A DNA stretch of 64,000 bases from Gigantopelta aegis (lineage: Eukaryota > Mollusca > Gastropoda > Neomphalida > Peltospiridae): the NCBI RefSeq assembly GCF_016097555.1, contig NC_054701.1:62895543-62959542 (forward strand), given 5' to 3'. A program made the position numbers and the translations under genes. Below, one piece after another: positions 42,740 through 54,868 of the stretch. The notes beneath the pieces are model-generated. The model worked only from the letters and a program-made list of their open reading frames with translations, was not told the origin of the DNA and ran no database searches. The stretch's first letter is position 1. Each line of letters starts with the position of its first letter.

Positions 42740-45060
42740 ATCCTTTGACAAGGTAATATTACAGTGTTGAGATAACTGCAGAACAAGGTAGTACTATAGT
42801 GTTGAAATCACTGCAGAATAAGGTAATATTAGTGTTGAAATGACTGCAGAATAAGGTAATATTACAGTGTTGAGTTAACTGCAGAATAAGATAATATTAG
42901 TGTTGAGATGACTGCAGAATAAGGTAATAATATTACAGTGTTGAGATAACTGCATAATACGGTAATAATATTACAGTGTTGAGATAACTGCATAATAAGC
43001 TAATAATATTACAATGTTGAGATGACTGCAGAATAAGGTAATATTACAGTGATGAGATAACTGCAGAATAAGATAATATTACAGTGTGTTGAGATGACTG
43101 CAGAATAAGATAATATTACAGTGTTAAGATGACTGCAGAATAAGGTAATATTACAGTGTTGAGATAACTGCAGAATAAGATAATATTACAGTGTTGAGAT
43201 AACTGCAGAATAAGGTAATATTACAGTGTTGAAATGACTGCAGAATAAGGTAATATTACAGTGTTGAGATGACTGCAGAATAAAATAATATTACAGTGTT
43301 GAGATGACTGCAGAATAAGGTAATAATATTACAGTGATGAGATAACTGCAGAATAAGATAATATTACAGTGTTGAGATGACTGCAGAATAAGGTAATATT
43401 AAAGTGATGAGATAACTGCAGAATAAGATAATATTACAGTGTTGAGATGACTGCAGAATAAGGTAATATTACAGTGATGAGATAACTGCAGAGTAAGGTA
43501 ATATTACAGTGATGAGATAACTGCAGAATAAGATAATATTAGTTTTGAGATAACTGCAGAATAAGGTAATATTACAGTGTTGAGTTAACTGCAGAATAAG
43601 ATAATATTAGTGTTGAGATGACTGCAGAATAAGGTAATAATATTACAGTGTTGAGATAACTGCATAATACGGTAATAATATTACAGTGTTGAGATAACTG
43701 CATAATAAGCTAATAATATTACAATGTTGAGATGACTGCAGAATAAGGTAATATTACAGTGATGAGATAACTGCAGAATAAGATAATATTACAGTGTGTT
43801 GAGATGACTGCAGAATAAGATAATATTACAGTGTTAAGATGACTGCAGAATAAGGTAATATTACAGTGTTGAGATAACTGCAGAATAAGATAATATTACA
43901 GTGTTGAGATAACTGCAGAATAAGGTAATATTACAGTGTTGAAATGACTGCAGAATAAGGTAATATTACAGTGTTGAGATGACTGCAGAATAAAATAATA
44001 TTACAGTGTTGAGATGACTGCAGAATAAGGTAATAATATTACAGTGATGAGATAACTGCAGAATAAGATAATATTACAGTGTTGAGATGACTGCAGAATA
44101 AGGTAATATTACAGTGATGAGATAACTGCAGAGTAAGATAATATTACAGTGTTGAGATGACTGCAGAATAAGGTAATATTACAGTGATGAGATAACTGCA
44201 GAGTAAGGTAATATTACAGTGATGAGATAACTGCAGAATAAGATAATATTAGTGTTGAGATGACTGCAGAATAAGGTAATATTACAGTGATGAGATAACT
44301 GCAGAATAAGGTAATATTACAGTGTGTTGAGATGACTGCAGAATAAGATAATATTACAGTGATGAGATAACTGCAGAATAAGGTAATATTACAGTGATGA
44401 GATAACTGCAGAATAAGGTAATATTACAGTGATGAGATAACTGCAGAATAAGATAATATTACAGTGATGAGATAACTGCAGAATAAGGTAATATTACAGT
44501 GATGAGATAACTGCAGAATAAGATAATATTACAGTGTTGAGATGACTGCAGAATAAGGTAATATTACAGTGATGAGATAACTGCAGAGTAAGGTAATATT
44601 ACAGTGATGAGATAACTGCAGAATAAGATAATATTACAGTGTTGAGATGACTGCAGAATAAGGTAATATTACAGTGATGAGATAACTGCAGAATAAGGTA
44701 ATATTACAGTGATGAGATAACTGCAGAATAAGATAATATTACAGTGATGAGATAACTGCAGAATAAGGTAATATTACAGTGATGAGATAACTGCAGAATA
44801 AGGTAATATTACAGTGATGAGATAACTGCAGAATAAGGTAATATTACAGTGATGAGATAACTGCAGAATAAGGTAATATTACAGTGATGAGATAACTGCA
44901 GAATAAGATAATAATACAGTGATGAGATAACTGCAGAATTAGGTAATATTACAGTGATGAGATAACTGCAGAATAAGGTAATATTACAGTGATGAGATAA
45001 CTGCAGAATAAGGTAATATTACAGTGTTGAGATAACTGCAGAATAAGGTAATATAACATT
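42740..45060. repeat. 35-bp minisatellite, about 65 copies, with a 710-bp higher-order repeat
   Basis: The unit is near AAGGTAATATTACAGTGATG, then AGATAACTGCAGAAT. About 560 bp starting near 42840 reappears almost unchanged 710 bp later (for example TGCATAATACGGTAA at 42951 and 43661). The right half is much more uniform, as if recently amplified. Confidence 0.95.
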
Positions 45061-45088
45061 GAAATCACAACAGAACAAGATAATACTA

Positions 45089-45603
45089 CAATAAAGTACT
45101 CTTATAACGAACTGCAAGGGACCAGGTACATTGGTTTGTTTTAGCAATAGTTCATTATACACATTTACAGAAGTTAGCCGTTGTCATTCAGGAAGTCGTC
45201 CATTTTGGATTTTTCAGATTTAAACACCATAAAGACAAGAATTAGTGTGGTGTTTTTATATATATATATTTCATTTATTATCACCAATAGAAGCAAATAT
45301 GCAAATAAATACAGCATGTTGAATCAAATGAGTGTTCAGTCAGTCACATGAAACAAAGTTGCTTATTTTTGTCTGCTTGGTGAGCATTAATTGGTCTCAT
45401 AGCCTGTAGGGTTGTTGCGATGTCGGCAGAATGGTACCAAAAAATGTGTTCATTTTAGCAGTTAATTTGCTATACATAGTTTGTTCTATACATTAAAATT
45501 TATTAATACTATATAGGGGGGGGGGGGAAATTGGGACTTTACACTCAGTTCGTTTTAACTGGTAGTTTGTTGTAAGCGTGTTCGTTCTAAAAGTACTTTA
45601 CTG
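45089..45603. mobile_element. Tigger-like MITE inserted in the minisatellite field
   Basis: TA-flanked inverted ends: CAATAAAGTACTCTTATAAC on the left and CAGTAAAGTACTTTTAGAAC on the complement of the right. It separates the 35-bp array from the related 143-bp array. No ORF. Confidence 0.7.
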
Positions 45604-45609
45604 TATTAT

Positions 45610-46775
45610 AATGCTGAAACCTGTGCAGAATAAGGTAAGATTACACTGTTGAGATAATGGCAGAACAAGGTAATATTATAGTATTGAAACCACCACAGAG
45701 CAAGATAATATTATTATAATGCTGAAACTAGTGCAGAATAAGGTAATATTATAGTACTGAAATCACAGTAGAATAAGGTAAGATTACACTGTTGAAATAA
45801 TGGCAGAACAAGGTAATATTATAGTATTGAAACCACCACAGAGCAAGATAATATTATTATAATGCTGAAACTAGTGCAGAATAAGGTAATATTATAGTAC
45901 TGAAATCACAGTAGAATAAGGTAAGATTACACTGTTGAGATAATGGCAGAACAAGGTAATATTATAGTATTGAAACCACCACAGAGCAAGATAATATTAT
46001 TATAATGCTGAAACTAGTGCAGAATAAGGTAATATTATAGTACTGAAATCACAGTAGAATAAGGTAAGATTACACTGTTGAAATAATGGCAGAACAAGGT
46101 AATATTATAGTATTGAAACCACCACAGAGCAAGATAATATTATTATAATGCTGAAACTAGTGCAGAATAAGGTAATATTATAGTACTGAAATCACAGTAG
46201 AATAAGGTAAGATTACACTGTTGAGATAATGGCAGAACAAGGTAATATTATAGTACTGAAACCACCACAGAGCAAGATAATATTATTATAATGCTGAAAC
46301 TAGTGCAGAATAAGATAATATTATAGTGTTAAAATCACAGTAGAATAAAGTAAGATTACACTGTTGAGATAATGGCAGAACAAGGTAATATTATAGTACT
46401 GAAACCACCACAGAGCAAGATAATACTATTATAATGCTGAAACTAGTGCAGAATAAGATAATATTATAGTGTTAAAATCACAGTAGAATAAAGTAAGATT
46501 ACACTGTTGAGATAATGGCAGAATAAGATAATACTGTACTGTTGAAATCACAGTAGAACAAGGTAAGATTACACTGTTGAGATAATGGCAGAACAAGGTA
46601 ATATTATAGTACTGAAACCATCACAGAGCAAGATAATATTATTATAATGCTGAAACTAGTGCAGAATAAGGTAATATTATAGTACTGAAACCACCACAGA
46701 GCAAGATAATATTATTATAATGCTGAAACTAGTGCAGAATAAGATAATACTGTACTGTTGAAATCACTGCAGAAT
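45610..46775. repeat. 143-bp higher-order array built of four ~36-bp monomers
   Basis: GAATAAGGTAAGATTACACT recurs at 45628, 45771 and 45914 and onward, about eight times. Each unit holds four variants of the 35-36 bp monomer (endings GATAATGGCAGAAC, ACCACCACAGAGC, CTAGTGCAGAAT, AATCACAGTAGAAT), clearly related to the array on the left. Confidence 0.93.
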
Positions 46776-46779
46776 TATA

Positions 46780-47570
46780 GGATAGTAAATGAGCTTCCAT
46801 TTTGTATAATGTTTATGTCCTGAGTGAAATAATTTTCAATTGTCACTAGCTTTAGGCACATAAACATGATACGAAATGGTAGCAATTTTAATATTCTATC
46901 GATTACTCATAATTGATCATAATGTATATCACTCAACTCGTTTGTTTAACATTAAGGTTGTAGTGCGCCAATCGATGATGCTGAAGTGTTACGTCTCACT
47001 TTGATAGGTGTCAATATATTTTTAATCATATGGGCAATAGTACGGTAAGGTAATTACAATATTAAGATAACTGCAGAACAAGCTGATATATAGAGGATAA
47101 TAAACGAGTTACCAGTTATTATCAAATTAATTTTTTCTCTAAAAGCCTTTATTTTCGACGCTTATGCACGAAGGCCAACCTGTATAGGAACGATGTAAAC
47201 CACTTTACGCACTGTTCTGAGAATTACTATAACGTTGTAATTTAATCACATTCATAGATAATTTTAAAAAACACAAGTTCTCTTTATTCTGCTTCCAAAT
47301 CTTTAATGAATTGCATTAAAATGACATTTTGTTATTAATTTAACACCAAAAACAGAGACCCGTAAAGGCAAACTCTTTAAACTACATGACATCATTTTGT
47401 GTGTTTGTCAAATCGTGATGACGTCATATTTAGTACCGACAAAGTCATTGGTTTGTAAGCGTCAAATTGTCCAATAGTATTGTTCGTTAGACCAATGCAG
47501 AATATTTCTCACTGAGAAAATATGGAAAATATTTTCCCTGTTATGAGTGACCGCTGGGGTAATAAATAAA
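46780..47570. other. Intergenic, degraded minisatellite and unique DNA
   Basis: Scattered relics such as TAATTACAATATTAAGATAA and CTGCAGAACAAG near 47050. No gene. Confidence 0.4.
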
Positions 47571-47572
47571 GA

Positions 47573-47709
47573 TTATTATACAAGCTTGTGTGTCGTACTG
47601 ATTTTACAAAACAAGTGTCATGATTTTTGTATTGCCCGAGTGAGGGTAATATATGAATTCTGACAAGAGTTTCAGAAAATCAGTACGATTCATATGCAAG
47701 TGTAATAAT
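47573..47709. repeat. Hairpin element family H, copy 3
   Basis: ACTGATTTTACAAAACAAGT and the right-arm AGAGTTTCAGAAAATCAGTA match the copies at 36140 and 37973. Confidence 0.7.
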
Positions 47710-47744
47710 TTCTTATTGTTGTTTTCTTTATGAATAACAAGATA

Positions 47745-48115
47745 ATAATATAATATTGAAACCAGATTAGAACAAGGTAATACTATAATATTGAAACCAG
47801 ATTGGAACAAGGTAATACTATAATATTGAAACCAGATTGGAACAAGGTAATACTATAATATTGAAACCAGATTGGAACAAGGTAATACTCTAATATTGAA
47901 ACCAGATTGGAACAAGGTAATACTATAATATTGAAACCAGATTGGAACAAGGTAATACTATAATATTGAAACCAGATTGGAACAAGGTAATACTATAATA
48001 TTGAAACCAGATTGGAACAAGGTAATACTATAATATTGAAACCAGATTAGAACAAGGTAATACTATAATATTGAAACCAGATTAGAACAAGGTAATACTA
48101 TAATATTGAAACCAA
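47745..48115. repeat. 35-bp minisatellite, about 10 near-identical copies
   Basis: Unit GAACAAGGTAATACTATAAT then ATTGAAACCAGATTG. It belongs to the same super-family as 42740-46775 but is nearly homogeneous. Confidence 0.92.
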
Positions 48116-48204
48116 AATGGCTGAATGTCAATAGAAAACTATTGACAGATAGTACACATTCTTAACTAGAGTTGATTGGGCTTCCATTGTTGTGGTTGTC
48201 CAAT

Positions 48205-48420
48205 TTGCCAGTACATCAAAGGCCGTGGTATGTACTATCCTGTCTGTGGGATGGTGCATATAAAATATCCCTTGCTGCTAATCGAAAAGCGTAGCCATGA
48301 AGTGGCAACAGCGGGTTTCCTCCCTCAATATAAGTGTGGTCCTTAACCATATGTCCGACACCATATAACCGTAAATAAAATGTGTTGAGTGCATCCTTAA
48401 ATAAAACATTTCCTTCCTTC
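48205..48420 (+). mobile_element. 5'-truncated SINE, family B
   Basis: It begins in ATCAAAGGCCGTGGTATGTA and ends in TTAAATAAAACATTTCC with TTCC repeats. Confidence 0.8.
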
Positions 48421-48819
48421 CAAGTGGCCGAGCAGTTGCGTGTTAGGTCTTGGACTACAAATTTCATGTGAGTCGGTGCTGTATAGGTTCGAATCTTGCC
48501 AGCTGACAGTGTGTTTTTAAATATTTTACTTTCATATTGTGTTAAAACTACAGAAGAGTGGTTTTAACACTAGTACTGGGTTTTGAGGGAATTGCAGGTT
48601 ACAGAGGATCTGGTTTTGAGTGGTTTCAAGGTATGATGTTTGTTAGTGCTCTATGGAATATGTAGTTACCCCTTTTTTAATTCTACCCCTCTTTAGAATT
48701 TGTTGGGGGGTTTGTTTGTTTTGTTTTTTTTTGTTTTTTTTGGGGGTGTGTGTGTTGTTTTTTGTTTTTTTTTTGCTCCAGCAGTTTTATTTGTTTCTGT
48801 TCTTTTTTCACTGATACAG

Positions 48820-49001
48820 ATGAATGAGACTAATTCCAACTGTGACAAGAAGGTGAAGATGTTCCATTCTGATTTGAGCACCGAAACAGACCAGTGGTTT
48901 TGTGATGATTGTGATGACCACCAGTACGCTGTCTCTCTGAAGATCGATGAGGTCCTCCATCATAGCCGGTCACAGTACCAAGACATCCTGGTCTTTAAGA
49001 A
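48820..49001 (+). CDS. SRM-like copy 2 exon 1
   Basis: ATG follows directly on a pyrimidine tract and GATACAG, so this may be the second transcribed exon after an untranslated one. It encodes MNETNSNCDKKVKMFHSDLS through SLKIDEVLHHSRSQYQDILV and FKK, then GTAAGC. The N-terminus is 15 residues longer than copy 1 and unlike it before the WF motif. Confidence 0.8.
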
Positions 49002-49134
49002 GTAAGCCACCATTTACACTTAAACATTGTCGAATGAATAGTGTGTCGAAAGTGAAAGGGGTTCGTTGTTCCAATGATTAGATCATTTACATTGTACAAG
49101 AACTAAATATATATGTCCAAAATTCAGGTGTCAT

Positions 49135-49990
49135 CCTAATAGATTTAAAGTGATATATTTGGGGGGGGGGGGGATTTATTAATCATTGGTTATGTCAAAC
49201 AGGGTGGGACATAGCCCAGTGGACATGGTCCAGTCCTAGTAGATTTAAAATGATATATTTGGGGGGGGGGGGTTTATTAATCATTGGTTATGTCAAAAAG
49301 GGTGGGACATAGCCCAGTGGACATGGTCCAGTCCTAGTAGATTTAAAGTGATATATTTGGGGGGGGGGGGGGGGGGGATTTATTAATCATTGGTTATGTC
49401 AAACAGGGTGGGACATAGCCCAGTGGACATGGTCCAGTCCTAGTAGATTTAAAATGATATATTTGGGGGGGGGGGGGATTTATTAATCATTGGTTATGTC
49501 AAACAGGGTGGGACATAGCCCAGTGGACATGGTCCAGTCCTAGTAGATTTAAAATGATATATTTGGGGGGGGGGGATTTATTAATCATTGGTTATGTCAA
49601 ACAGGGTGGGACATAGCCCAGTGGACATGGTCCAGTCCTAGTAGATTTAAAATGATATATTTGGGGGGGGGGGGGGGATTTATTAATCATTGGTTATGTC
49701 AAACAGGGTGGGACATAGCCCAGTGGACATGGTCCAGTCCTAGTAGATTTAAAATGATATATTTGGGGGGGGGGGGGGGATTTATTAATCATTGGTTATG
49801 TCAAACAGGGTGGGACATAGCCCAGTGGACATGGTCCAGTCCTAGTAGATTTAAAATGATATATTTGGGGGGGGGGGGATTTATTAATCATTGGTTATGT
49901 CAAACAGGGTGGGACATAGCCCAGTGGACATGGTCCAGTCCTAGTAGATTTAAAATGATATATTTGGGGGGGGGGGGGATTTATTAATAA
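49135..49990 (+). repeat. ~100-bp tandem array carrying a SINE head and poly-G tracts
   Basis: GGACATGGTC recurs at 49221, 49319, 49425, 49525, 49623, 49725, 49827 and 49926. Each unit has a G tract of 11-19, ATTTATTAATCATTGG, and GGGTGGGACATAGCCCAGTG, which is the first 20 bases of SINE family B. The array runs directly into the rest of such a SINE. The 111-codon ORF here is an artefact. Confidence 0.92.
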
Positions 49991-50175
49991 TTGGCTATGT
50001 CAAAGCAGTGATAAAGGATTCGCTTGATGTGCAGTTGGTTTGGGATCGATCCCTGTTGGTAGGCCCATTGGTGCTATTTCTCTTTCCAGCCAGTGCACCA
50101 CGACTGGTACCTGTATATCAAAGGCTGTGGTATGTGCTATCCTGTAGGATGGTGAATATAAAAGGTCCCTTGAAA
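49990..50175 (+). mobile_element. SINE, family B, 3'-truncated, at the end of the array
   Basis: GTTTGGGATCGATCCCTGTT, CAGCCAGTGCACCACGACTG and AAAGGCTGTGGTATGTGCTA, breaking off after AAAAGGTCCCTTG. Confidence 0.75.
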
Positions 50176-50643
50176 AATTCTTATTCCTTACACGCAACAA
50201 TATTCCGGAATTATGCCCTATCATTTGCAATTTTGTAAAGAGATGCTTTAAGTTGCGTGAAAGCATATGAGTTGGAAGTAATTTCAAATTGCTTGCATTT
50301 CACATCTGTATAAACTAATGGAGAATGTACGAGGGTGTTGTGGATTTGTGAAAAATAATTCACGAACCCCATAGGGGCGAATTGATGTTTTTTCATGGCT
50401 CTACACTTCTGACAATCGTTGCTTTGCCTAAATATATATTATTATCACTAATAAGGCTTAAATTACATATGTATTTGTTGATGCAGATGTTTGTTGATGT
50501 AATTAATGTAATTAATGTATATTTATGTTATTGTTACTGCAGATAAATGTATATTATATTGTTATTTGTGCTCTGCCCATATGAGGGTGTTATATGCAAA
50601 TAAATTATTCTTATTCTTATTAAGCAATAATGTGCATTACATA

Positions 50644-51147
50644 CTCTTCAAAAAAAGTAGGGGAACCTGAAATATTATTATCAACTATTAGACCACACAC
50701 ATCCTAGTAAAGAACGTTCAGGTCTGTCTATTACACACCGAAACACATTCCATAGTTTGTACATGCATCACGCAGTTGCCCCGTACACGTGCGTGGGGTA
50801 TCATTCTCGATTTTGACAATTTCCATTATTCACTGTGGAACATTATTTTAGTCAAGCTTTTTCATTCTGTTGATCATACAGTTGTTATTGTTTTGTTTTT
50901 GGTCATTTTTATTGTTTGAATTTGCAATTTACTGATGAAAAAACATCGACTTTCAATTTTCACTTCTGAACCCAGTCATCCTTCGAAATCTTTGGTGGTC
51001 ATAAACCTACTGTAATACTGAACTACCAGTTGTAATGTTTGCCCAATTAATTCACTATTATCATATAACCATTCCCCACAGCTAATATACCTTACAATTT
51101 TGGCAATTGTAAATTCTTATTAGAGTTCCCCTACTTTTTTTGAAGAG
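50644..51147. mobile_element. Tc1/mariner-type MITE, 504 bp
   Basis: CTCTTCAAAAAAAGTAGGGG at the left and its perfect complement at the right, each next to TA. No ORF. The outer bases are the same as those of the Tc1-like element at 52816-54291. Confidence 0.88.
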
Positions 51148-51342
51148 TATATGTTATTGAATATGCATACTGTCACTTTTAGCTAGAGGTTGGCAGGTCT
51201 TGGAATAGGGCAGAATGCTTGATTTTAACATTAGTCAAACATTCCCCGGCTCCCTCTTTCCACCCACTATGGGTCATTATTTAGTATATGGTAACGCAGA
51301 ATGTGTCCGATTCGACCTAGTATGCATTGGTGTTACTATTAT

Positions 51343-51915
51343 TAGTCCCCTACCGGTCCAACCGAAGGGGACTATAGGTTTCATCTCTGTACTTCTGACT
51401 GTCTGTCTGTCCGTCCATCTGTCCCACATATGTTTTCCGGACTTTTTTTCCCAGAAGACCTTGAGATATTACCATGAAATTTTGTTTATAGCTTTATCAT
51501 GTACTGTTACAGATCAAGTTTGACTTTCATGGTGATTTACCAATTTTTGATGGAGTTATGGCCCTTGAACTTAGGCAAGTGAAAATTGTTTTTCTGGACT
51601 TCATTTTTAGGTCTTGAGATACTGAATTGAAATTTTGTATATAGCTTCATTATGTACTGTTACAGATGAAGTTTAACCTTTGTGGCAATTTACCCATTTT
51701 TGACAGAGTTATGGCCCTTCAATTTAAGAGATATGATTTTTTCCCCCGGAGTTTTGTTTTGCAATACCTGAAAATATTCAGGTGAAATTTTGTATATAGC
51801 TTTATATGTACTGTTACTGATCAAGTTTAACTTTCATCGTGATTTACCCACTTTTCACAGATGTTTGGCCCTTGAATTTAGGAGATACAAAAAATTGTTG
51901 GGTCAGGTAGGGGAC
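51343..51915 (+). repeat. Dispersed repeat with ~157-bp units, second full copy
   Basis: Same ends and unit words as 30928-31506 (TAGTCCCCTACCGGTCCAAC at left, AGGTAGGGGAC at right). It lies in intron 1 of copy 2, ending about 70 bp before exon 2. Confidence 0.75.
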
Positions 51916-51960
51916 GTGTCACGTGTATTGCTTTAGCAGTACTCTCAAAATGCTTGTTAA

Positions 51961-52110
<150 letters not shown>

Positions 52111-52199
52111 TGAAAGTGAAAGTAGATGGTCATAATAAAGATAACCAGGCTAATTAAGTCTCAGGGCTCCCATTTTTGTAGAAGGGCAGGCTGATTTTT

Positions 52200-52453
52200 G
52201 CCAGAATTAAATTGAAGTGCCTGAATTTGGATAACAACATTTGTTCATATTAAAAAAAGAGAAAAAGTTAAAAGTTTATTTTATTTAATGACACCACTAG
52301 AGCACATTGGATGTCAAACATTTGGTAATTTTGACATATAGTCGTAGAGGAAACCCACTACATTTTTACATTAGTAACAAGGAATATTTTACATGCACCA
52401 TCCCACTGACAAGATAGCAGATACCACAGCCTTTGATATACAATCGTGGTAGG
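52200..52453 (-). mobile_element. 5'-truncated SINE, minus strand
   Basis: Flanked by GGGCAGGCTGATTTTT (52184) and GGGCAGGCTAATTTTT (52454), a 16-bp duplication with one mismatch. The complement carries the common body and the alternative tail. Confidence 0.75.
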
Positions 52454-52504
52454 TGGGCAGGCTAATTTTTTACAAAATATTTATTCATTAAAAAAAAAAA
52501 AAAG

Positions 52505-52722
52505 AGTCGTAGAGGAAACCCACTTCATTTTTCCATTAGTAGCAAGGGATCTTTTATATGCACCATCCTACAGACAGGATAGCATATACCTTAGCCTTTG
52601 ATATTCCACTTGTGGTACACTGGCTGGAATGAGAAATAGCTCAATAAGCCCACTGAGAGGGATTGATCCTACAGACCGACAGCGCATCAGGCGAGCGCTT
52701 AAATACCATTGGGCTATGTCCC
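52505..52722 (-). mobile_element. SINE, family B, minus strand
   Basis: On the complement it has GTGGGACATAGCCCAATGGT and GGATCAATCCCTC, then CCAGTGTACCACAAG and ATAAAAGATCCCTTGCTACT. The tail is missing. Confidence 0.75.
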
Positions 52723-52815
52723 ACTTCATATTAACATTACTACCATATAGCTCTATAGGATTTCAAACAATTTTATTGTTTTTTTTAACTCAGTTAAACT
52801 AATATTGTATGTATA

Positions 52816-54291
52816 CTCTTCAAAAGAAGAAACGCAAAACCACATTGTCGTAACATTTGGAGAATTGATTTAATTATTGAATGGTGAGTCCGATAATTAC
52901 CAAATGTTGCAGGATTGTTCACAATTCACTCTAGTCCATTGTGAGTAAGTGATAGGACACACCACCAAGGTCAAGGTCATCTGGAGTCAATACCGGGTGT
53001 GGCCTCCGCGTGTGTTGACAACTGCCTGGCACCGCCTGCCCATTGAAGCAACCAGAGTACGGATGACGTCCCGGGGGATGGTGGCCCACTCGGCCTGCAA
53101 GGCTGCTGCCAGCTCGGGCAAGGTCTGGGGCTGTGGTTGTCGCTGTCGGAGGCGTCGGTCCAACTCGTCCCATAGATGCTCAATTGGGTTCAAATCCGGT
53201 GATATCGATGGCCAAGGAAGGACATTAATGTTGTTGTTCTGTAGGAAAGCCGTTGTGAGACGTGCTGTGTGAGGCCTGGCGTTGTCATGTTGGAACACTG
53301 CGTTGGCGTTGGCCATAACTGGAACGATGTGTGGCCGGAGGATCTGGTCAGTGTAGCCCTGTGCATTCAGGTTGCCCTGCACGTGGACCAGGTCAGTTCT
53401 GCCAGTGTGTGAGATGGCTGCCCACACCATGACACTACCCCCGCCGAATCTGTCCACTTCCTGCACGCAGTTTGCCGCATAACGTTCACCACGCGCCTAT
53501 ACACGCGACATATTCCATCATGACGTCGGAGCAGAAATCGGGACTCGTCACTGAACCACACCTGTCTCCATCACAGTTGAGGCCCATTGTCGATGAATCT
53601 GGCACCACTGCAGTCGGAGTCGACGGTGTTGTGGTGTTAAGATGACACCTCGAACTGGACGTCTGGCACGAATACCTCACGTAGGCGGTTCCGTACGGTC
53701 TGGTCGGATATCCTGCGCAAACCTGGTATTGCTGCGGCTGTGGAGGTGGCAGTAGTCAATCGTTCCCGAAGGTGGCTACCCGGATGTAGCGGTCCTGCCC
53801 GGGGGTAGTGACCCGTGGTCGACCGGATCTAGGGAGGTCACGTGTTGATCCATGTTGCTGGTAACGGTCCCACAGTCTGGAGATGGTGCCTGGGGACACA
53901 TGGAATGCCCTGGCAACGGCCGTTCTGGATTCGCCTGCGTCTAGTCGGCCGATGGCATTGTTTCTCTGCGGTTCACTGAGACGTGGCATGTCCTGGATTG
54001 TCAACTGTCGGCCAGATACAGAGGCCAGGCAAGCGAACACCCTGCACTTTTATACTGTCGGTGTTCATGTTGCACGTGCAGACAACGCACGTGCACGTGC
54101 AGTGGCTGCGTTTTTGCGAATATTCACATTTTGGAACTTTATTGTACAGTAGCTGCGTTTTATCGAATGTAACCGTGGGAATGTGTTTGGGACATGCAAT
54201 GACCTTATATTCACAAAGCATGAACCGGTAGGAAACATAAAATCGGAGTTATAACCCATTTGTACCCTTTTGCGTTTCTTTTTTTGAAGAG
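52816..54291 (-). mobile_element. Tc1-like DNA transposon, 1.48 kb, both ends present
   Basis: The terminal inverted repeat CTCTTCAAAAGAAGAAACGC at left matches the complement of the right end with one mismatch over 26 bases, and TA flanks both. The minus strand encodes the whole transposase in pieces: the N-terminal helix-turn-helix (LSEPQRNNAIGRLDAGESRT, VSPGTISRLWDRY, GRPRVTT) at 53756-54040; FSDESRFLLRRHDG near 53367-53561; and GGSVMVWAAIS, VFQHDNARPHTARL and SPDLNPIEHLWDEL at 52987-53466. D, D and E are all recognisable with 34 residues between the last two. The pieces are in three frames, so at least two frameshifts inactivate it. Confidence 0.93.
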
Positions 54292-54299
54292 TATATAAA

Positions 54300-54868
54300 G
54301 GAGAGGGCCTTGTAAGATAGTAAACTTGTGCTTGATCCTTTTGATCTTTGTACAATAAAATATGTTTTCAGTCAATGATTTTAAATACATGATGAAAAGG
54401 TTTCAGGTCAGTTTTTTTGCCTCAAAGTCTCCATCGTTTTTGGCTTTTTGCCCAAATTTGAAGATATGCTTCTGACCCCTTGTCTTGTAGTACACTTATG
54501 TAACCAATGACTGGCATGTTTAAAAGACCTTGTAACCAATGACTGGTGTGTTTTGAAGACCTTGTAACCATGCAAGCAACTCTACCTTGGATACACTGTA
54601 ATATCTGTATGCCAATTTTTGGAATATTGATACGAAAGCTGTCACAGTAATTGAAGTGTGATCAAATCAGTGATATGGCAAGGGCGGATGCAGTTTTATT
54701 GAGTCAGCAGATGTTGTCTGATGTGTGTGCAGAATAATCATGTTTACATGCGTTGTATAATCAATCATGACAGATGTATGGCTAGTGGAGAACATAAATA
54801 GAGCATGATATATTAATAAATTATCCAATTACAAAATTTCTGTACTTGGTTTAAACAATATTTACTAA
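54300..54868. other. Copy 2 intron 2, unique-looking part
   Basis: Two copies of TTGTAACCAATGACTGG occur about 40 bp apart. No gene or known repeat. Confidence 0.4.

Noticed and set aside
42740-48115. Regular 35-bp repeats as a possible CRISPR array
   Set aside because: The units abut without unique spacers, the genome is eukaryotic, and no cas genes are present. These are minisatellites.
49652-49987. 111-codon repetitive ORF
   Set aside because: Produced by the SINE-head tandem array; the frame depends on G-tract length.
53883-54231. Plus-strand ORFs across the Tc1-like element
   Set aside because: Shadows of the minus-strand transposase reading frames.
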